Shown here one piece after another: positions 1 through 8,341 of a DNA stretch of 64,000 nt. Position 1 is the stretch's first letter. Each line of letters begins with the position of its first letter. A program made the position numbers and the translations under genes. This stretch comes from Magnetospirillum aberrantis SpK (lineage in GTDB: Bacteria; Pseudomonadota; Alphaproteobacteria; Rhodospirillales; Magnetospirillaceae). The stretch is from contig NZ_JAAIYP010000033.1 of the NCBI RefSeq assembly GCF_011022235.1, positions 28,003-92,002 of the forward strand, read 5' to 3'. Under the pieces are notes generated by a model. The model searched no databases. It was not told where the DNA came from and saw only the letters and a program-made list of their open reading frames with translations.

Positions 1-1
1 G

Positions 2-58
2 GCATCCTATTCCGCGCTGGGCAACCTCAGCAGCCTGAGCTTGGTGAAGTATCTGTAG
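2..58 (+). CDS. Possible C-terminal tail of an upstream gene (partial)
   Basis: An open frame enters from the left edge and stops at TAG 56-58, giving an 18-residue tail ending LSSLSLVKYL. It could be the last codons of a rightward gene outside the window. So short a frame can occur by chance and no family is recognisable. Confidence 0.2.
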   Translation, partial: ASYSALGNLSSLSLVKYL

Positions 59-108
59 GCTGCCCATCGTCAAAACGAATGGCGTCTTCGGGACGGTGGC
101 GCCTCGTC

Positions 109-230
109 GGAAACCGGACGTGAAAACGGCGGGGTGTCACCACCCCCCAGAAGCCGGATGCGAAAACGGCGGGGTGTCGCCACCCCCCAGAAGCCGGATG
201 CGAAAACGGCGGGGTGTCGCCACCCCGCCG
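109..230. repeat. Three tandem copies of a 40-bp terminator-like repeat
   Basis: Copies lie at 109-148, 149-188 and 189-228. Copies 2 and 3 are almost identical; copy 1 differs at a few bases. Each contains CGGCGGGGTG followed by a CACCCC arm, so each can form a hairpin, and on the minus strand each stem is followed by TTTTCG. The array sits directly downstream of the leftward transporter gene ending at 259. Confidence 0.85.
203..230 (-). terminator. Rho-independent terminator of the acetate-type transporter gene
   Basis: A perfect 10-bp stem (207-216 with 221-230, loop TCGC) is followed on the minus strand by TTTTCG. It lies 29 bp past the stop codon of the leftward transporter gene. The two further repeat copies at 109-188 keep a 6-bp version of the stem and the T run, so they could act as back-up terminators. 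Confidence 0.75.
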
Positions 231-258
231 TTCGGTCAACGTGCGAAAACCGCGTCGT

Positions 259-867
259 TCACAGAACCGGCTTGCCCATGGGCAGCACCGGACGGCCCCA
301 CAGGTCGTTCAGGATGACACCCGCCATCATGTACCAGGCCAAAAAGGCGCAGGCGATCAGGTCGATCGCGGCGATGGTGGTGAACAATTCCTTGGGCGCG
401 CCGAAATGCGCCAGATCCAGGCAGACGAAACCGACCATCAGCGTCGAGAAGGTGGCGAACATCGCCTTGTGCACCTTCATCGAGCCAACCCACAGGATCG
501 AGCTGAACAGGGTCCACGCCACCAGGAACCAACCGACGTCGGTCTCGCTCGACTTGAACACGTCGAACTTGTTGCCGAGCAGGACGGCGCACAGCGCGAT
601 CCAGAAACAGCCGTACGAGGTGAAAGCGCAATAGCCGAAATTGTTGCCGCACTTCTGTTCCTGAAGACCGGCGATCATCTGCGCCAGACCGCCGAAGAAC
701 AGCCCGAGATAGACCACCGGGCCAATACCCGCCAGGCCCAGGTTGTGGATCTGCAACATGAAGGTGGTCAGGCCGAAACCGGCCAGTCCGACAGCGGCCG
801 GGTTGGCCAGCTTGGGCTTGGCCGCGGCAGCAATGCTTTGAACGTCGATAGAGGCGATCTGGGACAT
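259..867 (-). CDS. GPR1/FUN34/YaaH (SatP-like) acetate uptake transporter
   Basis: Predicted inner-membrane carrier of 202 residues for acetate or related short monocarboxylates. The family signature is near the N-terminus (NPAAVGLAGFG, about residues 22-32), followed by roughly six hydrophobic helices and the usual small, Cys/Trp-rich loops. Length matches the family (about 190-210). The ATG at 867 has AGGGAGAAAAC in front of it. The gene is monocistronic, divergent from the cyclase gene at 1111, and ends at a strong terminator. Uptake of organic acids fits a chemoorganoheterotrophic spirillum. Substrate is inferred from the family; succinate is also transported by some members. Confidence 0.9.
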   Translation of the reverse strand: MSQIASIDVQSIAAAAKPKLANPAAVGLAGFGLTTFMLQIHNLGLAGIGPVVYLGLFFGGLAQMIAGLQEQKCGNNFGYCAFTSYGCFWIALCAVLLGNKFDVFKSSETDVGWFLVAWTLFSSILWVGSMKVHKAMFATFSTLMVGFVCLDLAHFGAPKELFTTIAAIDLIACAFLAWYMMAGVILNDLWGRPVLPMGKPVL

Positions 868-954
868 CGTTTTCTCCCTTATGGCGCCCGCAAGCGCATG
901 GTTATGTCCTCGCCGTGAGCAATCCCTGATTTATTTTTTGCCCGTTTTTTGATG

Positions 955-972
955 TTTGCTTATACGGGCAAA
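955..972. promoter_or_regulatory. TTTGC-N8-GCAAA dyad over the -10 region
   Basis: TTTGC (955-959) and GCAAA (968-972) form an inverted repeat that covers the candidate -10 element (959-964) of the transporter promoter. A protein bound here would be expected to repress. The regulator is unknown. Confidence 0.35.
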
Positions 973-986
973 CCCCAATATCGCAA
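959..986 (-). promoter_or_regulatory. Candidate sigma-70 promoter for the acetate-type transporter
   Basis: On the minus strand TTGCGA (981-986) and TATAAG (959-964) are separated by 16 bp, giving a predicted leader of about 85 nt before the ATG at 867. The surrounding region is clearly AT-richer than the genes beside it. Confidence 0.4.
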
Positions 987-991
987 TGATG

Positions 992-1007
992 TTGCTTGCG
1001 CAAGCAA
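992..1007. promoter_or_regulatory. Perfect 16-bp palindrome, candidate activator site
   Basis: TTGCTTGCGCAAGCAA is self-complementary and sits just upstream of the candidate -35 of the leftward promoter. It shares TTGC/GCAA half-sites with the dyad at 955-972. It also lies about 100 bp upstream of the rightward cyclase gene, so it may serve both. Confidence 0.45.
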
Positions 1008-1110
1008 ATAGGCGATTTGTGCGCAACTTATCGGTGGGCATTAGCGCGGAACCTGCCGGCGTGGTACAAGGGATGGGTTTGGGGATTGGCTTTGCTGGAG
1101 GATCCGGCCC

Positions 1111-3486
1111 GTGGCCGACACGATGGGGAACGCCGCGACACGATCGCAGGAAGAATGGGAGCGGGCCGCCCGCGCGTTGTTGGACGAAGGCCAGAACTTC
1201 CTGGCTCACGACGTCTGCCGCGACGGGCTGAGGCTCTATCCCGCTAGCCTCAAGCTTGCCATCTTCGGTGCCATTTCCCTGTCGCAGACCGGTGCGGTGG
1301 ACGAAGCGCGGCGGCTTTTGGCGCCGCTGCTGGCGGAAATCTTCATCGACGAGGGTCCGTTCCGCCGTTTGCAGAACGCCCTGCGCGGTGCCATCGCCAC
1401 CTTGACCCCTGGCGCCGACAGCGGCGAAAGCGCGCTGGCCGCCATCGCCGAATTGTCGGAATCCATCGACCTTGTGCGCGGCAAACGGCTGGAAGCCACC
1501 GCCGACGCCGAAACCTACAACGCCCTGGCCCGCGTGTTCCGCGAAGCGTGGCTGTCGCTGGGCGACCGCCGCGACCTCGACCATTGCCGCGAATTGTTCC
1601 TGCGCGCCTTCCACACCGGCAACAGCCCGCGCGACGGCATCGAAGCGGCGGTGATGAGCCTGTTGCTGGGCAAGCGGGGCGAAGCCCGCACTCTGGCCGC
1701 CAAGGTCAAGGCCAGCCTTGCGGCCGAGGAGACGCCCCCCGACCTGCCCACCGACCAGCGTTACCGGCTGTTGGCGACCTTGGGCCAAGCCCATCTGATC
1801 CTGGGTGAGGCGGCCGAGGCGGTCGCCGTTTTCGAATGGGCCCGCGCGCTGGAGGGCGTGCATTACGGCCGGGTCGTGTCGGCGCTGAAGCAGTTGGAGC
1901 TTCTGCGCCACGGCGGCATCGAGGTGCCGGACGAACTGGCCGACATCGTCAAGCCGCCCACCGTGGTGGTGTTCACCGGCCACGCGCTCGACCGCCCCGG
2001 CGAGGGGCCGCATTTCCCGCCGGGGATCGAGGCCACCGTGCGGGCCGAGATCGCCCAGCAATTGGAGGACCTGAACGCCCAGGTCGGCTATTCCACCGCC
2101 GCCTGCGGTTCCGACCTCTTGTTCATCGAAGCCATGCTGGAACGCGGCGCCGAGGTCAACGTGGTGATGCCGTTCGCGCTGGACGATTTCGTCGCCAACA
2201 ACGTCCGCTATGGCGGGCCGCGCTGGGAAATGCGCTTCAGGAACGCGCTCAAGCTGGCCGCCTCGGTGACCTACGCCACCGAGGAACGCTATCTCGGCCA
2301 CGACATGCTGTACCGCTTCGCCAACCAATGCCTGCACGGGCTGGCGACGCTGCGCTCGGGTTTCCTTCGGACCTCGCCATATCTGCTGGCGGTATGGGAC
2401 ATGATGCCCGGATCGTTGGTCGGCGGCGCCGGCGACTTCATCGACCAATGGGAAGACATCACCCGCCTGCGCATCGTCGACTTGGACGGCCTGTTACAGC
2501 AACACCCGGAATTGCTCGGACCTGACGGGCCGGCCATGCCCAACCTGGATTTCGGCGATTCCGACGAGGAAGCCGGACAGGGCCGCGTCATCCGCTCCAT
2601 GCTGTTTTGCGACATCGCCGGCTATTCCAAGCTGAAGGAAGAAAACACCCCCGCCTTCCTGGAATTCCTGGCCCGGCTGAAACAGGGGTTGGAGCGCGCT
2701 GGCGTCGCCCCCATCAGCATCAACACCTGGGGCGACGCCATCTTCGCGGTGATGGACAAGGCCACGCCCATGGCCGAATACGCCCTGACCATGCAAGAGG
2801 AAGTCACCCGCCTGGGCGAGGAAATGCGCGACCAATTCCCGAAGCCCCTGAACCTGCGCATCTCGCTGCATGCCGGGCCGGTGTTCGAAGCCATCGACCC
2901 CATCTGCGGCCGCAAGAATTTTTACGGCAGCCACATCAACCGCGCCGCCCGGCTGGAGCCGGTGACGGTGGTCGGGCACGTTTACGCCACCCAGCAATTC
3001 GTCGCCGTGCTGACCGCCGAACAATCGGCCCAACGCTCGGAAGCCCTCAACAACGGCGAGGCGTTCGAGGAACGCTTCGTGTGCGAATATGTAGGCGTGC
3101 TGTCGTTGGCCAAGGATTTCGGCAAACAGACCGTGTACCACCTGCGCCGCCGTACCGAGATCGAAGCCCATGTGGCCGAAATCATGGCCGTTCACGAAGA
3201 GCTTTCACCAGAGGCGGAACTCGAAACCGAGACCCAAACGGAACCGGAAGAACAGGACGAAGCCGCCAGCGGCCTTGCCGAGATCCTGCCCGACGCCGAC
3301 GACCAGGGCATCACCGAGCGACTCGCGCCGGGGGTCGAAGGGGTGTTGGCCACTGTCGCGCGCATGATCGAACGGGCCGATGCCGACGACAGCGGCAAGC
3401 CACGCCGGGGCCGCAAGAAAAAGCCCAAGCCGCCGGCCCCGGAAATCGCCTTTGACGCCGACGAAACCCATTGGCCGGGGACCTGA
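1111..3486 (+). CDS. TPR / SLOG-like / class III adenylate (guanylate) cyclase fusion
   Basis: Predicted soluble 791-residue cyclic-nucleotide synthase. Residues 1-270 are helical TPR-like repeats (cf. TPR-S or TRAFs-binding type proteins). Residues about 283-440 look like a Rossmann-type SLOG nucleotide-sensing module (VVFTGH, then GSDLLFIEAML, then VMPFALDDF). Residues about 490-660 are a class III cyclase: metal-binding Asp501 (FCDIAGYS) and Asp542 (WGDAIF), and the Asn610/Arg614 pair (NRAAR). A charged 130-residue tail rich in Glu, then Lys/Arg, follows. GTG 1111 is chosen because GGAGG lies 9 bp upstream; ATG 1123 has no comparable site. Whether ATP or GTP is used cannot be read reliably. 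No transmembrane segment is visible, so input is probably an intracellular ligand. Confidence 0.85.
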   Translation: MADTMGNAATRSQEEWERAARALLDEGQNFLAHDVCRDGLRLYPASLKLAIFGAISLSQTGAVDEARRLLAPLLAEIFIDEGPFRRLQNALRGAIATLTPGADSGESALAAIAELSESIDLVRGKRLEATADAETYNALARVFREAWLSLGDRRDLDHCRELFLRAFHTGNSPRDGIEAAVMSLLLGKRGEARTLAAKVKASLAAEETPPDLPTDQRYRLLATLGQAHLILGEAAEAVAVFEWARALEGVHYGRVVSALKQLELLRHGGIEVPDELADIVKPPTVVVFTGHALDRPGEGPHFPPGIEATVRAEIAQQLEDLNAQVGYSTAACGSDLLFIEAMLERGAEVNVVMPFALDDFVANNVRYGGPRWEMRFRNALKLAASVTYATEERYLGHDMLYRFANQCLHGLATLRSGFLRTSPYLLAVWDMMPGSLVGGAGDFIDQWEDITRLRIVDLDGLLQQHPELLGPDGPAMPNLDFGDSDEEAGQGRVIRSMLFCDIAGYSKLKEENTPAFLEFLARLKQGLERAGVAPISINTWGDAIFAVMDKATPMAEYALTMQEEVTRLGEEMRDQFPKPLNLRISLHAGPVFEAIDPICGRKNFYGSHINRAARLEPVTVVGHVYATQQFVAVLTAEQSAQRSEALNNGEAFEERFVCEYVGVLSLAKDFGKQTVYHLRRRTEIEAHVAEIMAVHEELSPEAELETETQTEPEEQDEAASGLAEILPDADDQGITERLAPGVEGVLATVARMIERADADDSGKPRRGRKKKPKPPAPEIAFDADETHWPGT

Positions 3487-3499
3487 TCCCCGGCCAATG
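3469..3499. terminator. Bidirectional hairpin between convergent genes
   Basis: A perfect 13-bp stem (3469-3481 with 3487-3499, 5-nt loop) lies between the rightward cyclase gene and the leftward hydrolase gene. The cyclase TGA stop (3484-3486) is inside the loop. A TTTT run follows at 3503-3506 on the plus strand. Confidence 0.6.
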
Positions 3500-3505
3500 C
3501 CGTTT

Positions 3506-4357
3506 TCAGGCCAGGAACCCCTTGAGCATCGCGATCTGATCCACGGTGTTGAGCCCCGGCGCGTGGCCGCAACCGGGCACCGTCACCAATTGCGCACGCG
3601 GCCCGCGCCGCGTCATCTCGTCGGCGACCGCAGCGTCCAACAGGTCGGAGTTCTCGCCCCGCAACAACAAGGTCGGACAGCGGATCGCCTCGTAAAGCGA
3701 CCACAGATCGACCGGACCGGACTGGCCGGCGAAAACCTCCATCACCGCCGGATCGTAATGGGGCGACAGCTTGCCGTTGTCGCGACGCCGCACCGACGTC
3801 TCCGCCATGCGCCGCCATTCGGCGTCGCTCAACTGGCCGAAGGGGGCATAGGCGATCCGCAGGAACGCCTCGAACCGCTCCATGCTGTCGTGCTCCGGCA
3901 CCACGCTCACATAGGCCTTGATGCGCTCGACCGCTTCGGCGTTCAGGGAGGCGCCGACGTCGTTGAGCACCAGACGCTCGATCCGGTTTGCGGCCGCCTC
4001 GGTGGCGGCCAGGGCCATGCCGACGATGCCGCCCATGGAGGTGCCGACCCAGCGCACCCGCTCGAATCCCAGCATGTCCATCAGCGCCAGCGCATGGCTG
4101 CAATAGACCGGCACCTGATACTCTTGCGCCGGATTGGACGACCACGACGACAGGCCGCGGCCGATGGTGTCGGGACAGACGATGTGGAACAGCGGCGCCA
4201 AGGCGCGGGCCAAGGTGTCGAAATCGCGCCCGACGCGGGCCAGACCGTGCCACATGACCACCGGCGGCAATTCAGGATCGCCCCATTCGGTGACGTGGAT
4301 TTCATGCGCGCCGACCGAGAAGTAGCGCGAGCGGGATTCGGCGTGGGGTGTGGGCAT
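3506..4357 (-). CDS. Alpha/beta-fold hydrolase
   Basis: Cytoplasmic 283-residue single-domain alpha/beta hydrolase. Visible features are the oxyanion-hole HG (residues 37-38), nucleophile elbow GTSMGG with Ser107, a probable acid Asp238 (GENSDLL) and His265 (GCGHAP). A helical cap lies at about 140-215. The fold covers esterases, haloalkane dehalogenases and C-C hydrolases; Ser as nucleophile argues against a dehalogenase. The substrate cannot be named. The gene is divergent from gabD (77-bp gap), so a shared control region is possible. Confidence 0.85.
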   Translation of the reverse strand: MPTPHAESRSRYFSVGAHEIHVTEWGDPELPPVVMWHGLARVGRDFDTLARALAPLFHIVCPDTIGRGLSSWSSNPAQEYQVPVYCSHALALMDMLGFERVRWVGTSMGGIVGMALAATEAAANRIERLVLNDVGASLNAEAVERIKAYVSVVPEHDSMERFEAFLRIAYAPFGQLSDAEWRRMAETSVRRRDNGKLSPHYDPAVMEVFAGQSGPVDLWSLYEAIRCPTLLLRGENSDLLDAAVADEMTRRGPRAQLVTVPGCGHAPGLNTVDQIAMLKGFLA

Positions 4358-4434
4358 GCGGCCTCCGGGCCTTTCCGTTGGGGCTGTGGGCAGAGTATAT
4401 CTGTCTCTTCGATTTCGCCTATGGGAAGGACGTC

Positions 4435-5895
4435 ATGCTTCAGCTCAAGGACACCGCCCTGCTTCGGCACCACGCCTATGTGGACGGTCAATGGATACAC
4501 GCCGATTCCGGCGACACCATGGCGGTGACCAATCCCGCCGATGGCGGCATCATCGCCCATGTCGCCTCGGTCGGCGCGGCGGAAACCCGGCGCGCCATCG
4601 CCGCCGCCGCCCGCGCGCTTCCGGGTTGGCGGGGCAAGACCGCCAAGGAACGCGCCACCATCCTGCGCAGATGGTACGACCTGATCCTGGCCGCCGCCGA
4701 CGATCTGGCGGTGCTGATGACCGCCGAACAGGGCAAGCCGCTGGCCGAGGCCAAGGGCGAGGTGAGTTATGGCGCCTCCTTCATCGAATGGTACGCCGAA
4801 GAAGGCAAGCGGACCTATGGCGAGATCATCCCGGAAAACGCCCCTGGCCGCCGCATCCTGGCGACGCGCGAACCCATCGGCGTGGTCGCCGCCATCACGC
4901 CCTGGAACTTCCCCAACGCGATGATCACCCGCAAATGCGCGCCCGCCCTGGCCGCCGGCTGTACCGTGGTGGTCAAGCCGGGCGAGGACACGCCGTTGTC
5001 GGCGCTGGCGCTGGCCGAACTGGCGGCACGGGCCGGCATTCCGGCCGGAGTGTTCAACGTTCTGCCCACCGCTGATTATGTCGCCGTCGGCGGCGAACTC
5101 ACCGCCAATCCCGTCGTGCGCAAGCTGTCCTTCACCGGCAGCACCGAAGTGGGCAAGCTTCTGATGAAGCAATGCGCCGACACCATGAAGAAGGTCAGCT
5201 TCGAATTGGGCGGCAACGCCCCCTTCATCGTCTTCGACGACGCCGATCTGGACGCGGCGGTGGCCGGGGCCATGGCCTCGAAATACCGCAACACCGGCCA
5301 GACCTGCGTGTGCGCCAACCGCATCCTGGTTCAGGACGGCGTCTACGACGCCTTCGCCGCCAAGCTGGCCGAAGCGGTCGGGAAAATGGTGGTCGGCCCC
5401 GGATTGGCTGGCGAAACCCAGCAAGGACCGCTGATCAACCGGCAAGCAGTGGAAAAGGTCGAACGCCACGTCGCAGACGCGGTGGAAAAGGGCGCCACGG
5501 TGCTGATGGGCGGCAAGCGCCATGCGCTGGGCGGCACCTTCTATGAACCGACCATCCTGACCAACGTCACCGCCGACATGGCCTGCGCCCGCGAGGAAAC
5601 CTTCGGCCCCGTCGCGCCGCTGTTCCGCTTCAAGGACGAGGCCGAGGCCATCCGCATGGCCAACGACACCCAGTTCGGTCTTGCCGCCTATTTCTATTCC
5701 CGCGACGTCGGCCGCTGCTTCCGCGTTTCGGCGGCTTTGGAATACGGCATCGTCGGCGTCAACGAAGGCATCATCTCGACCGAGGTCGCCCCCTTCGGCG
5801 GCGTCAAGGAATCGGGCATCGGCCGCGAAGGTGCCCGACAGGGCATCGAGGAATATTTGGAAGTCAAATATGTCTGCATGGGCGGTCTAGGGTGA
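4435..5895 (+). CDS. gabD: NAD(P)-dependent succinate-semialdehyde dehydrogenase
   Basis: Oxidises succinate semialdehyde to succinate, the last step of GABA catabolism, feeding the TCA cycle. The 486-residue protein has the aldehyde-dehydrogenase fold with PWNFP, SFTGSTEVGK, catalytic Glu257 (FELGG) and nucleophile Cys291 (GQTCVCANR). The second Cys two residues on (CVC) is typical of the SSADH branch, where it can form a redox disulfide. ATG 4435 is preceded by GGAAGGACGTC; extending to 4348 would add residues without family similarity. No gabT aminotransferase is adjacent. Related glutarate-semialdehyde dehydrogenases are hard to separate by sequence. Confidence 0.85.
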   Translation: MLQLKDTALLRHHAYVDGQWIHADSGDTMAVTNPADGGIIAHVASVGAAETRRAIAAAARALPGWRGKTAKERATILRRWYDLILAAADDLAVLMTAEQGKPLAEAKGEVSYGASFIEWYAEEGKRTYGEIIPENAPGRRILATREPIGVVAAITPWNFPNAMITRKCAPALAAGCTVVVKPGEDTPLSALALAELAARAGIPAGVFNVLPTADYVAVGGELTANPVVRKLSFTGSTEVGKLLMKQCADTMKKVSFELGGNAPFIVFDDADLDAAVAGAMASKYRNTGQTCVCANRILVQDGVYDAFAAKLAEAVGKMVVGPGLAGETQQGPLINRQAVEKVERHVADAVEKGATVLMGGKRHALGGTFYEPTILTNVTADMACAREETFGPVAPLFRFKDEAEAIRMANDTQFGLAAYFYSRDVGRCFRVSAALEYGIVGVNEGIISTEVAPFGGVKESGIGREGARQGIEEYLEVKYVCMGGLG

Positions 5896-6007
5896 AAGCC
5901 CTACAGACCTAAGAGGTAACAAAGAGAGACCGTTCCCGCTGGAGGGAAAACCCAGGGGCAGGTACAGTAACAGGAGCTGTCGCCCTTGGGGGAGAGGGAA
6001 CGGGATC

Positions 6008-6721
6008 GTGGATGATTGGGTAGCGGACCTTTCCACCAGGGTGTTATGGGCTGAGGATATTCCTTCCGCCCAACACGCGGTCCGCGAACTCGCCCTCCAG
6101 TGCGGGGTGGATTACTATATCTATGGTAATTCCCGCCCCGGGCTGGAACATCCCTACATCGACAGCACCTATCCGCCGCAATGGATGGCCCATTACCTGG
6201 CCAACCGTTACCAATTCATCGATCCGGTGGTGATCGAGGCCCAGCGCACGCGCCTGCCCTTTGGCTGGCGTTTCCTGATGAACCGCCCCGCCAGCCTTAG
6301 TCCCGAACAACGCAAATTGTTCGCCGAGGCCGCTGAATTCGGAATTCGCGACGGCTTCACCATCCCGTTCCATTGTGCCGACGGCTGCATCGCCATGATG
6401 TCCTATGCCTTCACCTCGGTCGAGGAACTGACGCAGGTGATGGGAAACCAGACCCGGCTGAAGCTGTTGGCGGTCAACTACCACACGGCGATCGAGCGTT
6501 TGCTGGACGTGGCCCCCGTCGCCGAGGAACTGAGCCCCATGGAACGCCAATGCCTGACCGGGGTCGCCCACGGCCAGTCCCTGTGGGAGATTTCCGGGCG
6601 TATCCACCGCCCGGAACCGGATGTGGCCGGGGCGTTGCGCTCGGCCCGCCTCAAGCTGGGAGCCTCCACCACCGCCAAGGCGGTGGACAAGGCCATCAGC
6701 CAGGGACTGATCGCACCCTGA
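6008..6721 (+). CDS. LuxR-family regulator with autoinducer-binding domain (orphan)
   Basis: Predicted 237-residue quorum-sensing-type transcription factor. Residues about 20-165 are an autoinducer-binding domain with the conserved W-x3-Y-x8-DP spacing (WMAHYLANRYQFIDP). Residues about 170-235 are a LuxR HTH starting LSPMERQCL and ending KAVDKAISQGLI. The DNA-recognition stretch is unusual: the common TV-x2-H is replaced by DVAGAL. The start is GTG 6008, with GGAGAGGG about 9 bp upstream. No LuxI synthase is in the window, so this is a LuxR solo here. It stands 81 bp before phenylacetate-CoA ligase and may control the aryl-acid genes. Confidence 0.85.
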   Translation: MDDWVADLSTRVLWAEDIPSAQHAVRELALQCGVDYYIYGNSRPGLEHPYIDSTYPPQWMAHYLANRYQFIDPVVIEAQRTRLPFGWRFLMNRPASLSPEQRKLFAEAAEFGIRDGFTIPFHCADGCIAMMSYAFTSVEELTQVMGNQTRLKLLAVNYHTAIERLLDVAPVAEELSPMERQCLTGVAHGQSLWEISGRIHRPEPDVAGALRSARLKLGASTTAKAVDKAISQGLIAP

Positions 6722-6763
6722 TAAAAAGTCCCTTGGAACCTTGCGGTCAAAGCGTTACACCCG

Positions 6764-6787
6764 CTGTTCCGTCGTCAAACGGAAACA
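6764..6787. promoter_or_regulatory. Imperfect inverted repeat ahead of paaK
   Basis: CTGTTCCGT (6764-6772) pairs with ACGGAAACAG (6778-6787) with one bulged base. It ends just before the AGGGGAG ribosome-binding site of the phenylacetate-CoA ligase gene. It could be an operator or an mRNA hairpin. Confidence 0.3.
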
Positions 6788-6802
6788 GAGGGGAGAACGA
6801 CC

Positions 6803-8128
6803 ATGACCGCCACCGTGGCCGACGGCTTCATGTATGCGCCCGAGATCGAGCGCCTTGACCGCGCCGAACTCAAGCGTCTGCAACTGGAGCGGCTGAAGCG
6901 CACGTTGGCCCACGCCTATGCCAACGTCCCCCATACCCGCGCCGCCTTCGCCGCCAAGGGCGTCACCCCCGACGACCTGAAAAGCCTGGACGACTTGCGG
7001 CGTTTCCCGTTCACGGTGAAGACCGACCTGCGCGACAATTACCCCTTCGGCCTGTTCGCCGTGCCCCGTGAAAAGCTGGTGCGTCTGCACGCCAGTTCCG
7101 GCACCACCGGCAAGCCGACCGTGGTCGGCTACACGCGCGAGGACATCGACACCTGGGCCGAACTGATCGCCCGCTCCCTGGCCTGCGCCGGCGCGCGGCC
7201 GGGCGACGTCATGCACAATTCCCTGGGCTACGGCCTGTTCACCGGGGGCCTAGGGTTCCATTACGGCGCCGAACGGCTGGGCTGCACCGTGACCCCCATC
7301 TCGGGCGGCCAGACCGAGCGCCAGATCACGCTGATCCGCGATTTCGGCGCCACCGTGTTGAACGCCACCCCGTCCTATGCCCTCAATCTGGCGGAAGCCG
7401 CCGAGCGCATGGGCGTCGACCTGTCCTGCGGCTCGCTGCGGGTCGGCGTGTTCGGCGCCGAACCCTGGTCGGAAACCATGCGTGCCGAACTGGATCGCCG
7501 CCTGGGCCTGAAAGCCATGGATTCCTATGGCCTGTCCGAGGTGATGGGGCCGGGCGTGGCCATGGAATGCCAATACCGCCTGGGCCTGCACGGTTGGGAA
7601 GACCACTTCCTGTTCGAAGTGGTGGACCCCGAGACCCAGGAACCCTTGCCCATGGGCGAAGCCGGAGAGTTGGTCATCACCACGCTGACCAAGGTCGGCC
7701 TGCCGATGATCCGCTATCGCACCCGCGACATCACCCGCCTGACCGACGAACCTTGTTCGTGTGGCCGCACCCACCTGCGGATTCTGCGCGTCACCGGACG
7801 CAACGACGACATGCTGATCATCCGGGGCGTCAACCTGTATCCCAGCCAGATCGAATCGGTGCTGCTGGGCTTTCCCGGCCTTGCCCCCCATTATCAGCTG
7901 GTGGTGTCGCGCCAAGGCAGTCTGGACCACCTGACCGTCGAGGCCGAGGCTGCTGAAATACGCGGGGAAGAGGCTCGCGGTCTGTTGGCCCATCAGGTCC
8001 GCCACCATCTCAAGACCATGATCGGCGTCTCGGCCGAGGTCATTATCCGTCTGCCCGGTGAACTGCCGCGCAGCGAGGGCAAGGCGGTACGGGTCCGCGA
8101 CCTGCGCAAGGCTCCCGCTTCCGTCTAG
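6803..8128 (+). CDS. paaK: Phenylacetate-CoA ligase
   Basis: Activates phenylacetate (or another arylacetate) to its CoA thioester with ATP. The 441-residue length fits the PaaK subgroup of adenylate-forming enzymes. The phosphate loop is SSGTTGKPT (about residues 98-106), followed by [11 protein letters not shown], a YRTRD motif at about residue 306, and the short PaaK-type C-terminal domain. ATG 6803 has AGGGGAG upstream. In anaerobes and magnetospirilla such ligases often sit beside indolepyruvate:ferredoxin oxidoreductase, as here (iorAB at 8961-11454). That pairing suggests salvage of arylacetates coming from aromatic amino-acid breakdown. Confidence 0.92.
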   Translation: MTATVADGFMYAPEIERLDRAELKRLQLERLKRTLAHAYANVPHTRAAFAAKGVTPDDLKSLDDLRRFPFTVKTDLRDNYPFGLFAVPREKLVRLHASSGTTGKPTVVGYTREDIDTWAELIARSLACAGARPGDVMHNSLGYGLFTGGLGFHYGAERLGCTVTPISGGQTERQITLIRDFGATVLNATPSYALNLAEAAERMGVDLSCGSLRVGVFGAEPWSETMRAELDRRLGLKAMDSYGLSEVMGPGVAMECQYRLGLHGWEDHFLFEVVDPETQEPLPMGEAGELVITTLTKVGLPMIRYRTRDITRLTDEPCSCGRTHLRILRVTGRNDDMLIIRGVNLYPSQIESVLLGFPGLAPHYQLVVSRQGSLDHLTVEAEAAEIRGEEARGLLAHQVRHHLKTMIGVSAEVIIRLPGELPRSEGKAVRVRDLRKAPASV

Positions 8129-8138
8129 TGGTCCGATC

Positions 8139-8174
8139 CAGACAGACGGTTCATGGACATGAACCTTCTGTCTG
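8139..8174. promoter_or_regulatory. Long inverted repeat (16 of 17 bp paired, 2-nt centre)
   Basis: Left arm 8139-8155 and right arm 8158-8174 are complementary except at one position, around centre GA. It begins 11 bp after the paaK stop. There is no T run, so a terminator is unlikely. It could be a dimeric-regulator operator or an RNA-processing hairpin before the GAF gene. Confidence 0.6.
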
Positions 8175-8341
8175 GTGAATCGGCCCACGAAATCAACGAA
8201 TTGCGCACTGATCCAGTCAAATGGTCGCTGTACCACCTGACGGCCGAAAGTCGCATTCGGCCCTCAACTTTTGAACAGTTTCCAATTTTCTCGCAAGGCG
8301 CGTATCGTCAAGAGGAAGTACCCCTTGAGCGGAATGTGGCC

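Noticed and set aside
109..230. CRISPR-like array
   Set aside because: Three directly adjacent 40-bp units have no unique spacers; each is a hairpin with a T run, which fits terminators.
931..2448. Long leftward open frame opposite the cyclase
   Set aside because: It is antisense to a well-supported cyclase with clear motifs; its Gly/Gln/Arg/His-rich composition is typical of antisense frames in high-GC DNA.
8153..8341. Upstream start for the GAF protein (ATG 8153 or 8159)
   Set aside because: Both ATGs lie inside a strong inverted repeat and the added residues show no domain similarity; ATG 8342 is more likely, though not certain.
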